Assembly: GCA_009779895.1 (NCBI GenBank)
Contig: WRBB01000003.1
Span: forward strand, 45,800 to 109,799
Source of the DNA: Lachnospiraceae bacterium
GTDB taxonomy: Bacteria > Bacillota > Clostridia > Lachnospirales > Lachnospiraceae
Length of the DNA: 64,000 bases
Direction of reading: 5' to 3'
Position numbers and translations under genes: made by a program. Under the pieces are notes generated by a model. That model was not told where the DNA came from and did not search any database. It saw only the letters and a list, made by a program, of their open reading frames with translations. Numbering within the stretch: the first letter of the stretch is position 1; every line of letters begins with the position of its first letter. This document shows positions 42,167 through 51,504 of the stretch, one piece after another.

Positions 42167-43627
42167 TCATCTGGCACTTTCGCCTATATAATAAAACCCT
42201 TTGCTTTCTACCAACTTCACATCCATTAATTTCCCAATCAACCCATCATCGCCCGGAAAATGCACCAAAACATTGTTGCTCAAGCGACCTGTCACAAAAG
42301 AAGTATCTTGTTCATTGATACCTTCCACCAAAACTTCTTGTACGGTCCCTGTTAATGCACCTGATTTTTCCTCTGCCACCCGATGCACCACTTCCAGCAA
42401 GCGATTGAAACGTGCTTTCGCAACATCTGTCGGAATCTGCTCCATAATTGCCGCCGGTGTACCATTTCTGGTTGAGTAAATAAAGGTAAAAGCACTGTCA
42501 AACCCTACTTCTTCAATCAAATCCAAGGTCTTTTGAAAATCATCTTCTGTTTCCTCGGGAAATGCCACAATAATATCAGTCGTCAAAGAAATATCGGGAC
42601 GTGCTTTCCGAATTTTTTCTACCAACAACAAATAATCTTCTCTGGTATAAAAACGATTCATCAATCGCAAAATACGGCTGCTGCCTGATTGTACCGGCAA
42701 ATGCAAATGATTACAAATCTTCTTGGATTTACTGATTACTTCAATCAAATCCTGTGACAAATCCATAGGATGTGATGTCATAAAACGAATGCGTTTGATT
42801 TTTTCAATTTTTTCAATCTCCTCTAATAACTGGGCAAAAGACATATGCTCCGCCAAAGTTTTACCATAGGAATTTACATTTTGGCCCAACAACATCACTT
42901 CAATAACACCCTCATTTGCCAAGTCTTTGATTTCCCGTAAAATAACTTCCGGATTACGACTCCGTTCCCGGCCGCGAACATAAGGTACGATACAATAACT
43001 ACAGTGATTGTCACAACCAAACATCACATTGACCCCGGCCTTATAGGAGTACTTACGCTCGATTGGTAGATCCTCAACAATAAAATCACTGTCTTTCCAA
43101 ATATCAATAATCATGCCGCCCGTTTCTAGTTTTGTATCCAAAAGTTCAGCGATCTTAAAGTTGTTATGGGTGCCCAAAAGAATGTCCAAAAACGAATAAC
43201 TTGTTTTTAGTCGTTCCAGCACCAAAGGATCCTGCGTCATACAACCACTAATCGCAATCAATTTATGGGGGTTTGCTTTTTTAATCGCCTTTAACTGACC
43301 CAAGCGACCATATACTCTTTGATTTGCATGTTCACGCACGGTACAGGTATTATATAAAACAAAGTCCGCTTCCGCTTCGTTTTCAGTGCGTTCATAACCA
43401 ATCCCTTGTACAATGCCGGCCAAACGTTCCGAGTCCCGTCCATTCATCTGGCACCCGAAACTAACCATACAATAAGTCATCGGACGTCCAAAGTTTTCCG
43501 CTTGCGCGCTAACCATAGCTCTCAATTTCTTCATAAAATAATACTGTCGTAACGGCTCGCTAACCGGGGGATTTTTTCTTAAATCGATGTCTTCTAATAT
43601 TTTTTCTAACTCTTTTTTTTGTTCCAA
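42167..43627 (-). CDS. miaB: tRNA-2-methylthio-N6-dimethylallyladenosine synthase MiaB
   Basis: A 486-residue radical SAM methylthiotransferase. The N-terminal cluster domain starts YCMVSFGCQMNGRDSERLAG, the radical SAM motif is GCDNHCSYCIVPYVRGRERSR, and a C-terminal TRAM-like domain (about 410-480) ends the protein. It adds the methylthio group to position C2 of i6A37, downstream of MiaA in the same modification. The extra N-terminal segment of about 55 residues (ELEKILEDIDLRKNPP) is typical of clostridial MiaB. It is separated from mutS by 70 bases. Confidence 0.95.
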   Translation of the reverse strand: MEQKKELEKILEDIDLRKNPPVSEPLRQYYFMKKLRAMVSAQAENFGRPMTYCMVSFGCQMNGRDSERLAGIVQGIGYERTENEAEADFVLYNTCTVREHANQRVYGRLGQLKAIKKANPHKLIAISGCMTQDPLVLERLKTSYSFLDILLGTHNNFKIAELLDTKLETGGMIIDIWKDSDFIVEDLPIERKYSYKAGVNVMFGCDNHCSYCIVPYVRGRERSRNPEVILREIKDLANEGVIEVMLLGQNVNSYGKTLAEHMSFAQLLEEIEKIEKIKRIRFMTSHPMDLSQDLIEVISKSKKICNHLHLPVQSGSSRILRLMNRFYTREDYLLLVEKIRKARPDISLTTDIIVAFPEETEDDFQKTLDLIEEVGFDSAFTFIYSTRNGTPAAIMEQIPTDVAKARFNRLLEVVHRVAEEKSGALTGTVQEVLVEGINEQDTSFVTGRLSNNVLVHFPGDDGLIGKLMDVKLVESKGFYYIGESAR

Positions 43628-43693
43628 CTTAAAACCTACTTTCTTTTAGAACATGCGCAGTTCAATCTCCCTACCATTATACTCTTTTTTTCT

Positions 43694-44317
43694 TTATTTT
43701 TCAAAGCGAATCTTCAAATATGATTTAATTTCTTCCACACATCTTGCAAAACCTAATTTTCCACTATTCAAACATAAGTCATAATTTCTTGCATCTGACC
43801 AATCACAGCCTGTATAATGCCGATAAAAATCTGAACGGTGCCGATTTACTTTTTCAATATAACGTTTCATTTCCCGTTCTGTCATACTGTTTCGCTCCAT
43901 AGCCATTTCCATCAAAAAATCTTCATCCGCATGAACAAAAACACTGGCTACATTTTCATAATCCCGCAAAACAAAGTCCGCACAGCGCCCAATGATAATG
44001 CAAGACCCTTCTTCTGCCATACTTTTAATTATTTTCGCCTGATAATTAAATAAATTTTGATCCGACACAAAACCACTGCTTTCAGGAGAAAGCAATCTCC
44101 CGGAATAGATATTCTTGGTCAATTTTTTAAATAAACTCATATCCAACTTTTCATCAAAGCGACTGAAAATCTGTTCGGAAATACCACTGTCCTCAGAAGC
44201 AAATTTAATAATCTGTCGTCCGTAACAAGGAATACCCAAATCGTTTGCTAGCATTTCACCGATGGTTTTTCCACCGCTACCATACTGACGAGCAATCGTA
44301 ACTACCATATTTTTCAC
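43694..44317 (-). CDS. Cytidylate kinase-like family protein
   Basis: A 207-residue P-loop protein of the Cytidylate_kin2 family. The start MVVTIARQYGSGGKTIGEMLANDLG contains the Walker A loop (RQYGSGGKTIG) and FIGRCADFVLR-like GSCIIIGRCADFVL, a conserved segment of this family. Members occur in many anaerobes beside ABC transporters or signalling genes, with no proven substrate; true CMP kinase is a different subfamily. The gene starts three bases after livF ends, so it may be cotranscribed with the liv operon. Confidence 0.82.
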   Translation of the reverse strand: MKNMVVTIARQYGSGGKTIGEMLANDLGIPCYGRQIIKFASEDSGISEQIFSRFDEKLDMSLFKKLTKNIYSGRLLSPESSGFVSDQNLFNYQAKIIKSMAEEGSCIIIGRCADFVLRDYENVASVFVHADEDFLMEMAMERNSMTEREMKRYIEKVNRHRSDFYRHYTGCDWSDARNYDLCLNSGKLGFARCVEEIKSYLKIRFEK

Positions 44318-44320
44318 TCT

Positions 44321-45034
44321 CTATACCTCCCCCAAATAAGCCTTTTTGATGGCAGCATCATGTAATAGTTCTTCCGCTCCACCACTTAGCACAATTTTAC
44401 CTGTTTCCAACACATAAGCTCTATCCGACACGGTCAACGCTTTTTTTGCATTTTGCTCCACCAATAAAATCGTAGTACCACCGGCACTAACCTCTTGTAT
44501 AATTTTAAAAACTTCACTGACCAAAAGCGGAGATAATCCCATGGAGGGTTCATCCATCACAATGATTTTAGGATGTGACATCAAAGCCCGTCCCATTGCC
44601 AACATTTGTTGTTCACCACCGGACAAGGTGCCTGCCAATTGATTGCGACGCTCTTCCAAACGGGGAAAACGTTGATATGTTTTTATTAAGGTGTCTTGAA
44701 ATTCCCTGTGATCTTTACGGGTAAAAGCACCTAGTTTTAAATTTTCATACACAGAAAGATGAGAAAACACCCGTCTGCCCTCGGGAATATGCGCCATACC
44801 CATAGATACAATTTTATGGGCAGGTACTTTTGTAATATCCGTGTCTTCAAACAAAACCTCTCCCTGTTTGGGCGTAAGCAAGCCTGTAATCGTATGCAAA
44901 ATTGTGGTTTTTCCCGCTCCGTTGGCACCAATCAAAGCAATGACCTCTCCCTCATTTACCACAAAGGAAATGCCTTTGATTGCATGAATCATGCCATAAT
45001 ACACTTCTAAATCTTTTATTTCCAACATTGCCAT
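44321..45034 (-). CDS. livF: Branched-chain amino acid ABC transporter ATP-binding protein LivF
   Basis: A 237-residue ATPase with GANGAGKTTILHTITGLL (Walker A), LSGGEQQMLAMGRALMSHPKIIVMDEPSMGLSPLLV (signature plus Walker B, characteristic of LivF) and LLVEQNAKKAL. It powers uptake of branched-chain amino acids or similar substrates with LivG, LivM and LivH. The last transporter gene of the operon livH-livM-livG-livF, 11 bases after livG. Confidence 0.93.
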   Translation of the reverse strand: MAMLEIKDLEVYYGMIHAIKGISFVVNEGEVIALIGANGAGKTTILHTITGLLTPKQGEVLFEDTDITKVPAHKIVSMGMAHIPEGRRVFSHLSVYENLKLGAFTRKDHREFQDTLIKTYQRFPRLEERRNQLAGTLSGGEQQMLAMGRALMSHPKIIVMDEPSMGLSPLLVSEVFKIIQEVSAGGTTILLVEQNAKKALTVSDRAYVLETGKIVLSGGAEELLHDAAIKKAYLGEV

Positions 45035-45045
45035 TTTATGCTCTC

Positions 45046-45807
45046 CTAATCGCCCAAATATGCTTTAATCACCTGAGGTTCATTCAATACTGTTGCCGTT
45101 TCACCCTGTGCCAAAACTTCGCCAAAATTCAAAACCGTCAAACGCTCACAAATACCTGCCACCAACTTCATATCATGTTCAATCAATAAAATGGTCAAGT
45201 CAAATTCATCTCGGATAAATTTAATCGTATCCATCAATTCCAATGTTTCATTGGGATTCATACCTGCCGCAGGCTCATCCAACAACAATAACTTTGGTCT
45301 TGTCGCCATAGCTCTGGCGATTTCTAATTTCCGCTGCTTTCCATACGGCAATTTGGCTGCCGGGTAAGATGCTTCACCAACCAAATCAAACACCTTTAAG
45401 AGCTCCATTGCACGTGCTGTCATCTCCCGTTCCATTTTGCGAAAACGAGGCAATCTCAAAATCCCCTCTATAGTTGTATAGGGATAATGATTGTGCAAGC
45501 CCACTTTTACATTGTCCAACACCGACAACTTTTTAAACAAACGAATATTTTGAAAGGTACGAGCCACCCCGGATTTGCTAATTTCAATGGTGCTTTTCCC
45601 TGTGATATCCTTATCTTCCAATTTAACAATACCTTTGTTGGGTTTGTAAACACCGGTTAATAGGTTAAAGGCCGTGGTCTTGCCTGCTCCATTTGGACCA
45701 ATCAAACCATATAACTCCCCTTTTTCTATTTTGATATCAAAATCGTTTACCGCTCTCAGGCCACCAAAAGAAATACCCAAGTTCTTTACATCTAAAATCA
45801 CTCCCAT
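45046..45807 (-). CDS. livG: Branched-chain amino acid ABC transporter ATP-binding protein LivG
   Basis: A 253-residue ATPase starting MGVILDVKNLGISFGGLRAVN. The ATG at 45807 overlaps the livM stop codon as TAATG, so a longer frame from 45873 is rejected. Walker A LIGPNGAGKTTAFNLLTG, the Q-loop VARTFQNIRLFKKL and signature-plus-Walker B ARAMATRPKLLLLDEPAAGMNPNE are of the LivG type, distinguished from LivF by the AAGMNP segment. Confidence 0.93.
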   Translation of the reverse strand: MGVILDVKNLGISFGGLRAVNDFDIKIEKGELYGLIGPNGAGKTTAFNLLTGVYKPNKGIVKLEDKDITGKSTIEISKSGVARTFQNIRLFKKLSVLDNVKVGLHNHYPYTTIEGILRLPRFRKMEREMTARAMELLKVFDLVGEASYPAAKLPYGKQRKLEIARAMATRPKLLLLDEPAAGMNPNETLELMDTIKFIRDEFDLTILLIEHDMKLVAGICERLTVLNFGEVLAQGETATVLNEPQVIKAYLGD

Positions 45808-46880
45808 TATTCTTTGGCCTCCTTTGCTTTTCTTTTTGCTAAAAATGTTTTCAAACCATAACGTTCCCGCCATTCAATTGCTTTTGGAGCCCAGTTTAAT
45901 AACATCATCACAATTAAAACAATCGCATAAATCAACATACGGAAATCTGCCAAACCACGTAGCAATTCAGGTAATAAAGTCAACACAACCGCTGCAATAA
46001 TAGAACCACGGATATTACCAATGCCACCCAACACAACAAAAACCAACACCATGATAGACATATTGAAGCCAAAATTTCTCGGTGCTGCCGTCAATGTTGT
46101 CAAATTATGTGCATACAGTACCCCGGCAACACCTGCCAATGCCGCCGATATGGCAAACGCCAATAGTTTATATTTTGTAATATTAATGCCGATAGACTCT
46201 GCTGCAATCCGATTATCCCGAATAGACATAATGGCACGGCCATCACGAGAATTCATCATATTTGTCACAATAAAAATCGTAATCAAAACCAAAATCACAC
46301 CAACCATAAAATTGGCATCTCTTGGTGTATCAATAATGCCCAAAGGACCATTGATAATCATTTCACCATCCGCCCCCATGTTCAAGGAATGGGCATCACG
46401 TAAAGAAAAATGCAAGCCACTACTATCCCGTCCTACAAACATCGCACCAATCACATTCATAATAATTTCACCGAATGCCAGGGTTACAATTGCCAAATAA
46501 TCCCCACGCAAACGTAACACAGGAATGCCAATGAGCAAACCAAAAACACCTGCAATCAAAGCACCGATAGCAATTGCCAATGCAAAGCGCAAACCTGCGG
46601 GCATATCACCGTGTTTTACCATGGCTGTAAAAAAAGCCGAACCAAAGGCACCAACACACATAAAACCTGCGTGACCAAGACTTAATTCACCTAAAATACC
46701 CACGGTAAAGTTTAAGGATACCGCCAAGATTACATAGACGGTCAAAGGCACCAAAAGACCTTGCAACAATCGAGATAAATTGCCCGTTGATTGCAAAATT
46801 TGTACAAGGATAAAAGCAAGGATTACAATGCCGTAAGTAATCATATTATTTCTAACTTGTAGATTTATTTTTTTCAACAT
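45807..46880 (-). CDS. livM: Branched-chain amino acid ABC transporter permease LivM
   Basis: A 357-residue membrane protein with about ten helices. Motifs LNFTVGILGELSLGHAGFMCVGAFGSA, AESIGINITKYKLLAFAISAALAGVAGVLYAH and VFVVLGGIGNIRGSIIAAVVLTLLPE are characteristic of LivM, and a lysine-rich C-terminal tail extends it. It forms the channel with LivH. It follows livH by eight bases. Confidence 0.93.
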   Translation of the reverse strand: MLKKINLQVRNNMITYGIVILAFILVQILQSTGNLSRLLQGLLVPLTVYVILAVSLNFTVGILGELSLGHAGFMCVGAFGSAFFTAMVKHGDMPAGLRFALAIAIGALIAGVFGLLIGIPVLRLRGDYLAIVTLAFGEIIMNVIGAMFVGRDSSGLHFSLRDAHSLNMGADGEMIINGPLGIIDTPRDANFMVGVILVLITIFIVTNMMNSRDGRAIMSIRDNRIAAESIGINITKYKLLAFAISAALAGVAGVLYAHNLTTLTAAPRNFGFNMSIMVLVFVVLGGIGNIRGSIIAAVVLTLLPELLRGLADFRMLIYAIVLIVMMLLNWAPKAIEWRERYGLKTFLAKRKAKEAKE

Positions 46881-46888
46881 CTTACCAC

Positions 46889-47770
46889 CTACACTTTCTC
46901 TTGAATCTTCTTACCAAGAAGCCCTGTAGGTTTCACAACAAGCACCACAATCAAAACACCAAACACAATGGCATCCGCCAACTGAGATGAAATATAAGCC
47001 GTCGCCAAAATCTCTATAATGCCCAATAAAACACCGCCTAAAAGAGCACCCGGAATAGAACCGATGCCGCCAAATACCGCCGCTACAAAAGCCTTAATCC
47101 CCGGCATAGCACCTGTATATGGTGTCAACGTAGGATAAGCTGTCGCCAGTAAAACGCCGGCCAAAGCCGCCAAACCCGAACCGATGGCAAAAGTCAAAGC
47201 AATGGTTTTATTTACATTAATCCCCATCAACTGGGCCGCTCCTTTGTCCTCTGAAACGGCCAACATGGCCTGTCCTGATTTTGATTTTTTAATAAAAAGG
47301 GTAAGAACAACCATAATAATGATACAAGTCACCACCGTAATAATCGTAATTCCTGTAATCGTTAACCCACCCATACGAACATTTGGCATATTGACCATAG
47401 CCGGATACGCTCTGGCATTTGCACCAAACAACAATAACGCAACATTTTGCAATAAGAAACTCACCCCGATGGCAGTAATCAAAACAGCCAATGGAGATGC
47501 TGCATTCCGTAATGGACGATACGCAACACGTTCTATTGTAATTCCCAGTACAGTACATCCAACCATCGCAGCTATAATGGCTAGCCAAGGCGGAAAACCT
47601 GCCATCGTTGCGGTCAGTAATGAAATATATCCACCTACCATAATCACATCACCATGGGCAAAGTTTAACATCTTTGCAATGCCATAAACCATGGTGTAAC
47701 CCAAGGCAATAATCGCATAAATACTACCCAGACTTATTCCATTGGTCACAAAACTTAAGAAATTCATCAT
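46889..47770 (-). CDS. livH: Branched-chain amino acid ABC transporter permease LivH
   Basis: A 293-residue permease starting MMNFLSFVTNGISLGSIYAIIALGYTMVYGIAKMLNFAHGD, the classic LivH opening. The ATG at 47770 follows AAAGGAGAG; an upstream frame at 47803 would start within the promoter region. Additional family segments are KTIALTFAIGSGLAALAGVLLATAYPT and IKAFVAAVFGGIGSIPGALLGG. First gene of the minus-strand liv operon. Confidence 0.93.
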   Translation of the reverse strand: MMNFLSFVTNGISLGSIYAIIALGYTMVYGIAKMLNFAHGDVIMVGGYISLLTATMAGFPPWLAIIAAMVGCTVLGITIERVAYRPLRNAASPLAVLITAIGVSFLLQNVALLLFGANARAYPAMVNMPNVRMGGLTITGITIITVVTCIIIMVVLTLFIKKSKSGQAMLAVSEDKGAAQLMGINVNKTIALTFAIGSGLAALAGVLLATAYPTLTPYTGAMPGIKAFVAAVFGGIGSIPGALLGGVLLGIIEILATAYISSQLADAIVFGVLIVVLVVKPTGLLGKKIQEKV

Positions 47771-47805
47771 TGCTTCTCTCTCCTTTGGTTTTTCAATCTT
47801 CATAA

Positions 47806-47852
47806 ATTTTACACTAATTTTATTGACAAAGCAATGTCAAAAAGTGTATGAT
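47806..47852. promoter_or_regulatory. Divergent livH/livJ promoters sharing an inverted repeat
   Basis: For livJ (+), TTGACA (47823-47828) and TATGAT (47847-47852) are 18 bases apart. For livH (-), TTGCTT (47829-47834) and TAAAAT (47806-47811) are 17 apart. The inverted repeat TTGACA-AAGCAA-TGTCAA (47823-47840) includes the -35 box of livJ in its left arm and that of livH in its centre, so one bound regulator could block both directions. Confidence 0.55.
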
Positions 47853-47950
47853 AGTCGAAAAGTATGTAAATTTTAGAGTGTGCTCTGTTTTTCTTTATAT
47901 ACTTTTTATAATCTGTTTATTTTTTTTAATATTACAAGGAGGGTAAAATC

Positions 47951-49129
47951 ATGAAAATGTTTAAAAAAATTGCTTGCATTGGTGTAGCAACTACATTATT
48001 GGCGATGACTCTAACTGCATGTGGCGGTGGTTCCGGTGGTGATGATGTATGGAGAATCGGTGGCATCGGCCCTACAACAGGTGGTGCCGGTTTGTTTGGC
48101 CAATCTGTACAAAATGGTGCGCAATTGGCTGTAGACCAAATCAATGCGGCAGGTGGTATCAATGGTTTCCAGATTGAATTTAATTTCCAAGATGACGAAC
48201 ATGACGCTGAAATTTCTGTAAACGCCTATAATTCTTTGAAAGACTGGGGCATGCAGATTTTATTAGGTACTGTAACCAGCAATCCTGCAATCGCCGTCAG
48301 TGAAGAAGCATATCAGGATAACCTATTTATGCTCACACCAACAGCAACCGCTGTGCGTGCAATCGCCCCACCAAATGCCTTCCGTGTTTGTTTTTCGGAT
48401 CCAAGTCAGGGGGTTGCTTCTGCACGCTACATTCACGAGACAAACTTAGCAGAACGCATTGCTATTCTATATGACAGCTCGGATGCTTATTCTACAGGTA
48501 TTTTTGAAACATTTGTAGCAGAAGCAGATCTATTGGGTTTGAATATTGTTGCTTCTGAGGCCTTTACTGCTGCCAACCGTACCGACTTTTCCGTGCAATT
48601 GCAAATCGCACAAAATGCCGATGCAGACTTATTGTTTATGCCTTTCTATTTCCAGGAAGCCGCTTTGGTATTACAACAAGCATATAATATGGATTTCCAA
48701 CCCATCTTTTTTAGCTGTGACGGCATGGATGGTATTTTAGATGTAGATGGTTTTGATGCTACACTGGCCGAGGGTGTTATGTTCCTTGCACCTTTTGCCG
48801 CTACTTCTCAAGATGAAACCACCCAAGCCTTTGTCCAGGCATACCAAGCAGAGTTTGGTTCTCTCCCGAATCAATTCGCTGCCAGTGGATATGACGGTAT
48901 CTTTGTTTTAAAAGCCGCCATTGAACATGCCAACTTAACACCGGATATGAGTGTTTCAGATTTGACAGATGCTTTGGTTGCCACCATGTTAGAAATCACC
49001 GTAAATGGTGTGACTCTTTATCAGGCTACATGGTCCGCAGACGGTGAGCCGGACAAAGAACCATTGGTGCTGGAAATCAGAGATGGCATCTACCATATTA
49101 TTTATCCGGAAGAGTTTGCAACAAATTAA
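47951..49129 (+). CDS. livJ: Branched-chain amino acid ABC transporter substrate-binding lipoprotein
   Basis: A 392-residue type I periplasmic binding protein anchored as a lipoprotein (signal peptide with LTLTACGGG, lipobox cysteine about residue 24). The start of the mature domain, WRIGGIGPTTGGAGLFGQSVQNGAQLAVDQINAAGGINGFQIEF, is the standard LivJ opening, and VTSNPAIAVSE and YDGIFVLKAAIE follow. It delivers branched-chain amino acids or analogues to LivHMGF, encoded divergently. GGAGG precedes the ATG; a terminator follows. Confidence 0.92.
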   Translation: MKMFKKIACIGVATTLLAMTLTACGGGSGGDDVWRIGGIGPTTGGAGLFGQSVQNGAQLAVDQINAAGGINGFQIEFNFQDDEHDAEISVNAYNSLKDWGMQILLGTVTSNPAIAVSEEAYQDNLFMLTPTATAVRAIAPPNAFRVCFSDPSQGVASARYIHETNLAERIAILYDSSDAYSTGIFETFVAEADLLGLNIVASEAFTAANRTDFSVQLQIAQNADADLLFMPFYFQEAALVLQQAYNMDFQPIFFSCDGMDGILDVDGFDATLAEGVMFLAPFAATSQDETTQAFVQAYQAEFGSLPNQFAASGYDGIFVLKAAIEHANLTPDMSVSDLTDALVATMLEITVNGVTLYQATWSADGEPDKEPLVLEIRDGIYHIIYPEEFATN

Positions 49130-49153
49130 TTTAGGTATTTACAAAAAAATTTA

Positions 49154-49183
49154 GGGAGTTGTATTGCCACAGCTCCCTTTTTT
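49154..49183 (+). terminator. Rho-independent terminator of livJ
   Basis: GGGAGTTGT and ACAGCTCCC pair with one wobble, with a six-base loop, followed by TTTTTT. It separates livJ from the transhydrogenase operon starting at 49252. Confidence 0.85.
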
Positions 49184-49251
49184 GTATTATACTATAAAGT
49201 GGTTGGTTCATTTTTATTCTAATTTAAAAACTAAAACCGGAGGGATAAACT

Positions 49252-49743
49252 ATGTGTAATAACTGTGCAGAAACCAGTCAATATTGGGATTCTTTCGAAG
49301 CCATTCTGGCAAATTGGAACGGGGAAGATTCCCAATTAATTCCCATCTTGCAACAACTGCAAGAATCTTACGGATACCTACCTGAAGATGTCATTGAACG
49401 TTTGGCAAAACGAACAGGGATTTTTGCATCAAAAATCATAGGTGTCGCTACTTTTTATTCTCAATTTCGACTAGAACCAGTTGGAAAACATATCATCAAA
49501 GTTTGCTTTGGTACGGCATGTCATGTAAATGGTGCAGAAAATATTGCCGATGCCTTATGTCATGAACTTGGTATCAAAATCGGTGGTACCACAGAAGATA
49601 AAGCATTTACCATAGAGTCAGTAGCCTGTATCGGATGCTGTTCTCTCGCTCCTGTCATTATGATTGATGATGAAACCCATGGCCGCCTGACACCTGAAAC
49701 AGCGCGGACGGCCATTCGAGCATTTCGGGCAAAGGAGGCTTAA
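49252..49743 (+). CDS. stnA: NuoE-like 2Fe-2S subunit of a predicted Stn-type transhydrogenase
   Basis: A 163-residue thioredoxin-like ferredoxin subunit (NuoE/HydC family). The opening half has LQQLQESYGYLPEDVIERLAKRTG; cysteines in VCFGTACHVNGAENI and SVACIGCCSLAPVIMI bind one 2Fe-2S cluster in the family pattern CX4C...CX3C. It is the first of three closely linked genes that together match the Sporomusa-type Nfn complex (StnABC), which transfers electrons between NADH, NADPH and ferredoxin. The length fits StnA. The same subunit type also occurs in bifurcating hydrogenases and formate dehydrogenases, but no such catalytic gene is present here. Confidence 0.75.
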   Translation: MCNNCAETSQYWDSFEAILANWNGEDSQLIPILQQLQESYGYLPEDVIERLAKRTGIFASKIIGVATFYSQFRLEPVGKHIIKVCFGTACHVNGAENIADALCHELGIKIGGTTEDKAFTIESVACIGCCSLAPVIMIDDETHGRLTPETARTAIRAFRAKEA

Positions 49744-49747
49744 CTGT

Positions 49748-51493
49748 ATGAAACAATTGATTGTTGGTCTTGGCTCCTGTGGAATTGCCGCAGGTGGTTT
49801 AAAGATAAAGAAAACATTGCAAGATTTGGTTCTTACATCCAACTTAGATGTAAGTGTTAGTGAAACAGGCTGTATGGGTATGTGTTATTGCGAACCTATG
49901 ATAGAAATACGTGACGAATCCGGTCAACGTAGTATTTACGGCTTTGTAGATGAAAAAAAAGCAACTGAAATCTTTGAAAGTCATATCATTCATGGAGCAC
50001 CTTTGACTGCATCCCTGATTGATCCTGACTATTTATCCAAACAACAACGTTTGGTATTGTGGCGCTGTGGTGCCATTGACCCGGAATCCATTGCGGATGC
50101 CTTGAACATGGATGCTTATGTCGGATTAAAAAAAGCTTTGAACAGCTTATCACCCACAGAAGTCATTGAGCAAGTTTTAGCCGCCGGTATCAAAGGGCGT
50201 GGTGGTGCAGGTTTTCCCACTGGTCTGAAATGGAAATTTGCCGCCGGTTATGACGCGGAAGAAAAATATATGATTTGTAATGCTGACGAGGGAGATCCGG
50301 GTGCCTTTATGGATCGTTCTATTTTAGAGGGGGACCCACATAGTGTCATTGAGGGAATGATCATCGGCGGTTATGCCATTGGTGCCAGAAAGGGATATGT
50401 CTATGCCCGTGCCGAGTATCCAATCGCCATTCGCCGCTTAAAAATCGCCATTGCACAAGCCAAAGAACATGGCTTTTTAGGCAAAAATATTTTGAATTCA
50501 GGTTTTGACTTTGAACTAACCATCAAAGAGGGGGCCGGTGCTTTTGTTTGCGGAGAAGAAACCGCTCTGATTGAATCCATAGAGGGAAACAGAGGCATGC
50601 CGCGTATTCGCCCGCCATTCCCTGCTGAGCGGGGATTATTCCAAAAACCTTCCAATATCAATAACGTAGAAACCCTTGCCAACATTGGTTGGATTATTCA
50701 AAAAGGAGCTGCCGCTTTTGCTGATTTTGGTACAGAGGAAAGCAATGGAACCAAGGTTTTTGCCTTGGCCGGTAAAGTAAAAAAAGGCGGTTTGGTAGAA
50801 ATTCCCATTGGTATGACCATTCGTGAGGTGGTAGAAACCATCGGCGGCGGAACCTCTTCCGGAAAAGCCTTAAAAGCAGTACAAATGGGTGGACCATCCG
50901 GTGGTTGTATTCCTGTGGAATTGATGGATACAACCATTGATTATAAATCATTGGCTGAAACAGGTGCCATCATGGGATCCGGTGGTATGATTGTTATGGA
51001 TGAAGACAATTGTATGGTAGACATTGCCCGTTATTTCTTGCAATTTACCCAATCGGAATCCTGCGGCAAATGTACCTTTTGTAAAATTGGAACCAAACGG
51101 ATGCTGGAAATCTTAGAGCGAATTACGGAAGGAAAAGGTGTTGCGGGAGATATCGAGAAATTAGAATTTCTCTCCCATCAGATTAAAGCAAATTCCCTTT
51201 GTGGTTTAGGTCAGACGGCACCAAATCCTGTTCTAACCACCTTACAATATTTCCGTCATGAATATAATGACCATATTCAAAAGAAAAAATGTACAACCCA
51301 TCAATGTAAAACATTGATTCGTTATAATATCATTGCAGAAAACTGTATCGGTTGTACTGTTTGTGCGAAAAAATGCCCTGTCCATGCAATCAGCGGCAAG
51401 GTAAAGGAAATCCATCATATCAACCAAGAAACTTGTACCAAATGTGGCATTTGTAAATCGGTCTGCAAATTTGACGCAGTCATCGTAGAATAG
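49748..51493 (+). CDS. stnB: NuoF-like flavin/Fe-S subunit of a predicted Stn-type transhydrogenase
   Basis: A 581-residue NuoF/HydB-like protein. An N-terminal thioredoxin-like 2Fe-2S domain (about 1-85, with GLGSCGIAAGG and ETGCMGMCYCEP) precedes the FMN/NADH core: GRGGAGFPTGLKWKFA and CNADEGDPGAFMDRSILEGDPH. The 4Fe-4S motif is ESCGKCTFCKIGTKRMLEIL near residue 437. At the C-terminus a two-cluster ferredoxin domain has CIGCTVCAKKCP and CTKCGICKSVC. It follows the 2Fe-2S subunit gene by four bases. The FMN probably acts as the bifurcating or NADH-oxidising site. Identification as StnB rests on the three-gene context. Confidence 0.78.
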   Translation: MKQLIVGLGSCGIAAGGLKIKKTLQDLVLTSNLDVSVSETGCMGMCYCEPMIEIRDESGQRSIYGFVDEKKATEIFESHIIHGAPLTASLIDPDYLSKQQRLVLWRCGAIDPESIADALNMDAYVGLKKALNSLSPTEVIEQVLAAGIKGRGGAGFPTGLKWKFAAGYDAEEKYMICNADEGDPGAFMDRSILEGDPHSVIEGMIIGGYAIGARKGYVYARAEYPIAIRRLKIAIAQAKEHGFLGKNILNSGFDFELTIKEGAGAFVCGEETALIESIEGNRGMPRIRPPFPAERGLFQKPSNINNVETLANIGWIIQKGAAAFADFGTEESNGTKVFALAGKVKKGGLVEIPIGMTIREVVETIGGGTSSGKALKAVQMGGPSGGCIPVELMDTTIDYKSLAETGAIMGSGGMIVMDEDNCMVDIARYFLQFTQSESCGKCTFCKIGTKRMLEILERITEGKGVAGDIEKLEFLSHQIKANSLCGLGQTAPNPVLTTLQYFRHEYNDHIQKKKCTTHQCKTLIRYNIIAENCIGCTVCAKKCPVHAISGKVKEIHHINQETCTKCGICKSVCKFDAVIVE

Positions 51494-51504
51494 GGGGTGC
51501 AAAG

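Noticed and set aside
46021..46500. Long plus-strand open frame opposite livM (also 47184-47687 opposite livH, 7244-7678 opposite a permease and 56489-57013 opposite the CoA-transferase)
   Set aside because: They run antisense to well-supported genes, lack recognisable domains and Shine-Dalgarno sites, and are expected by-products of codon bias.
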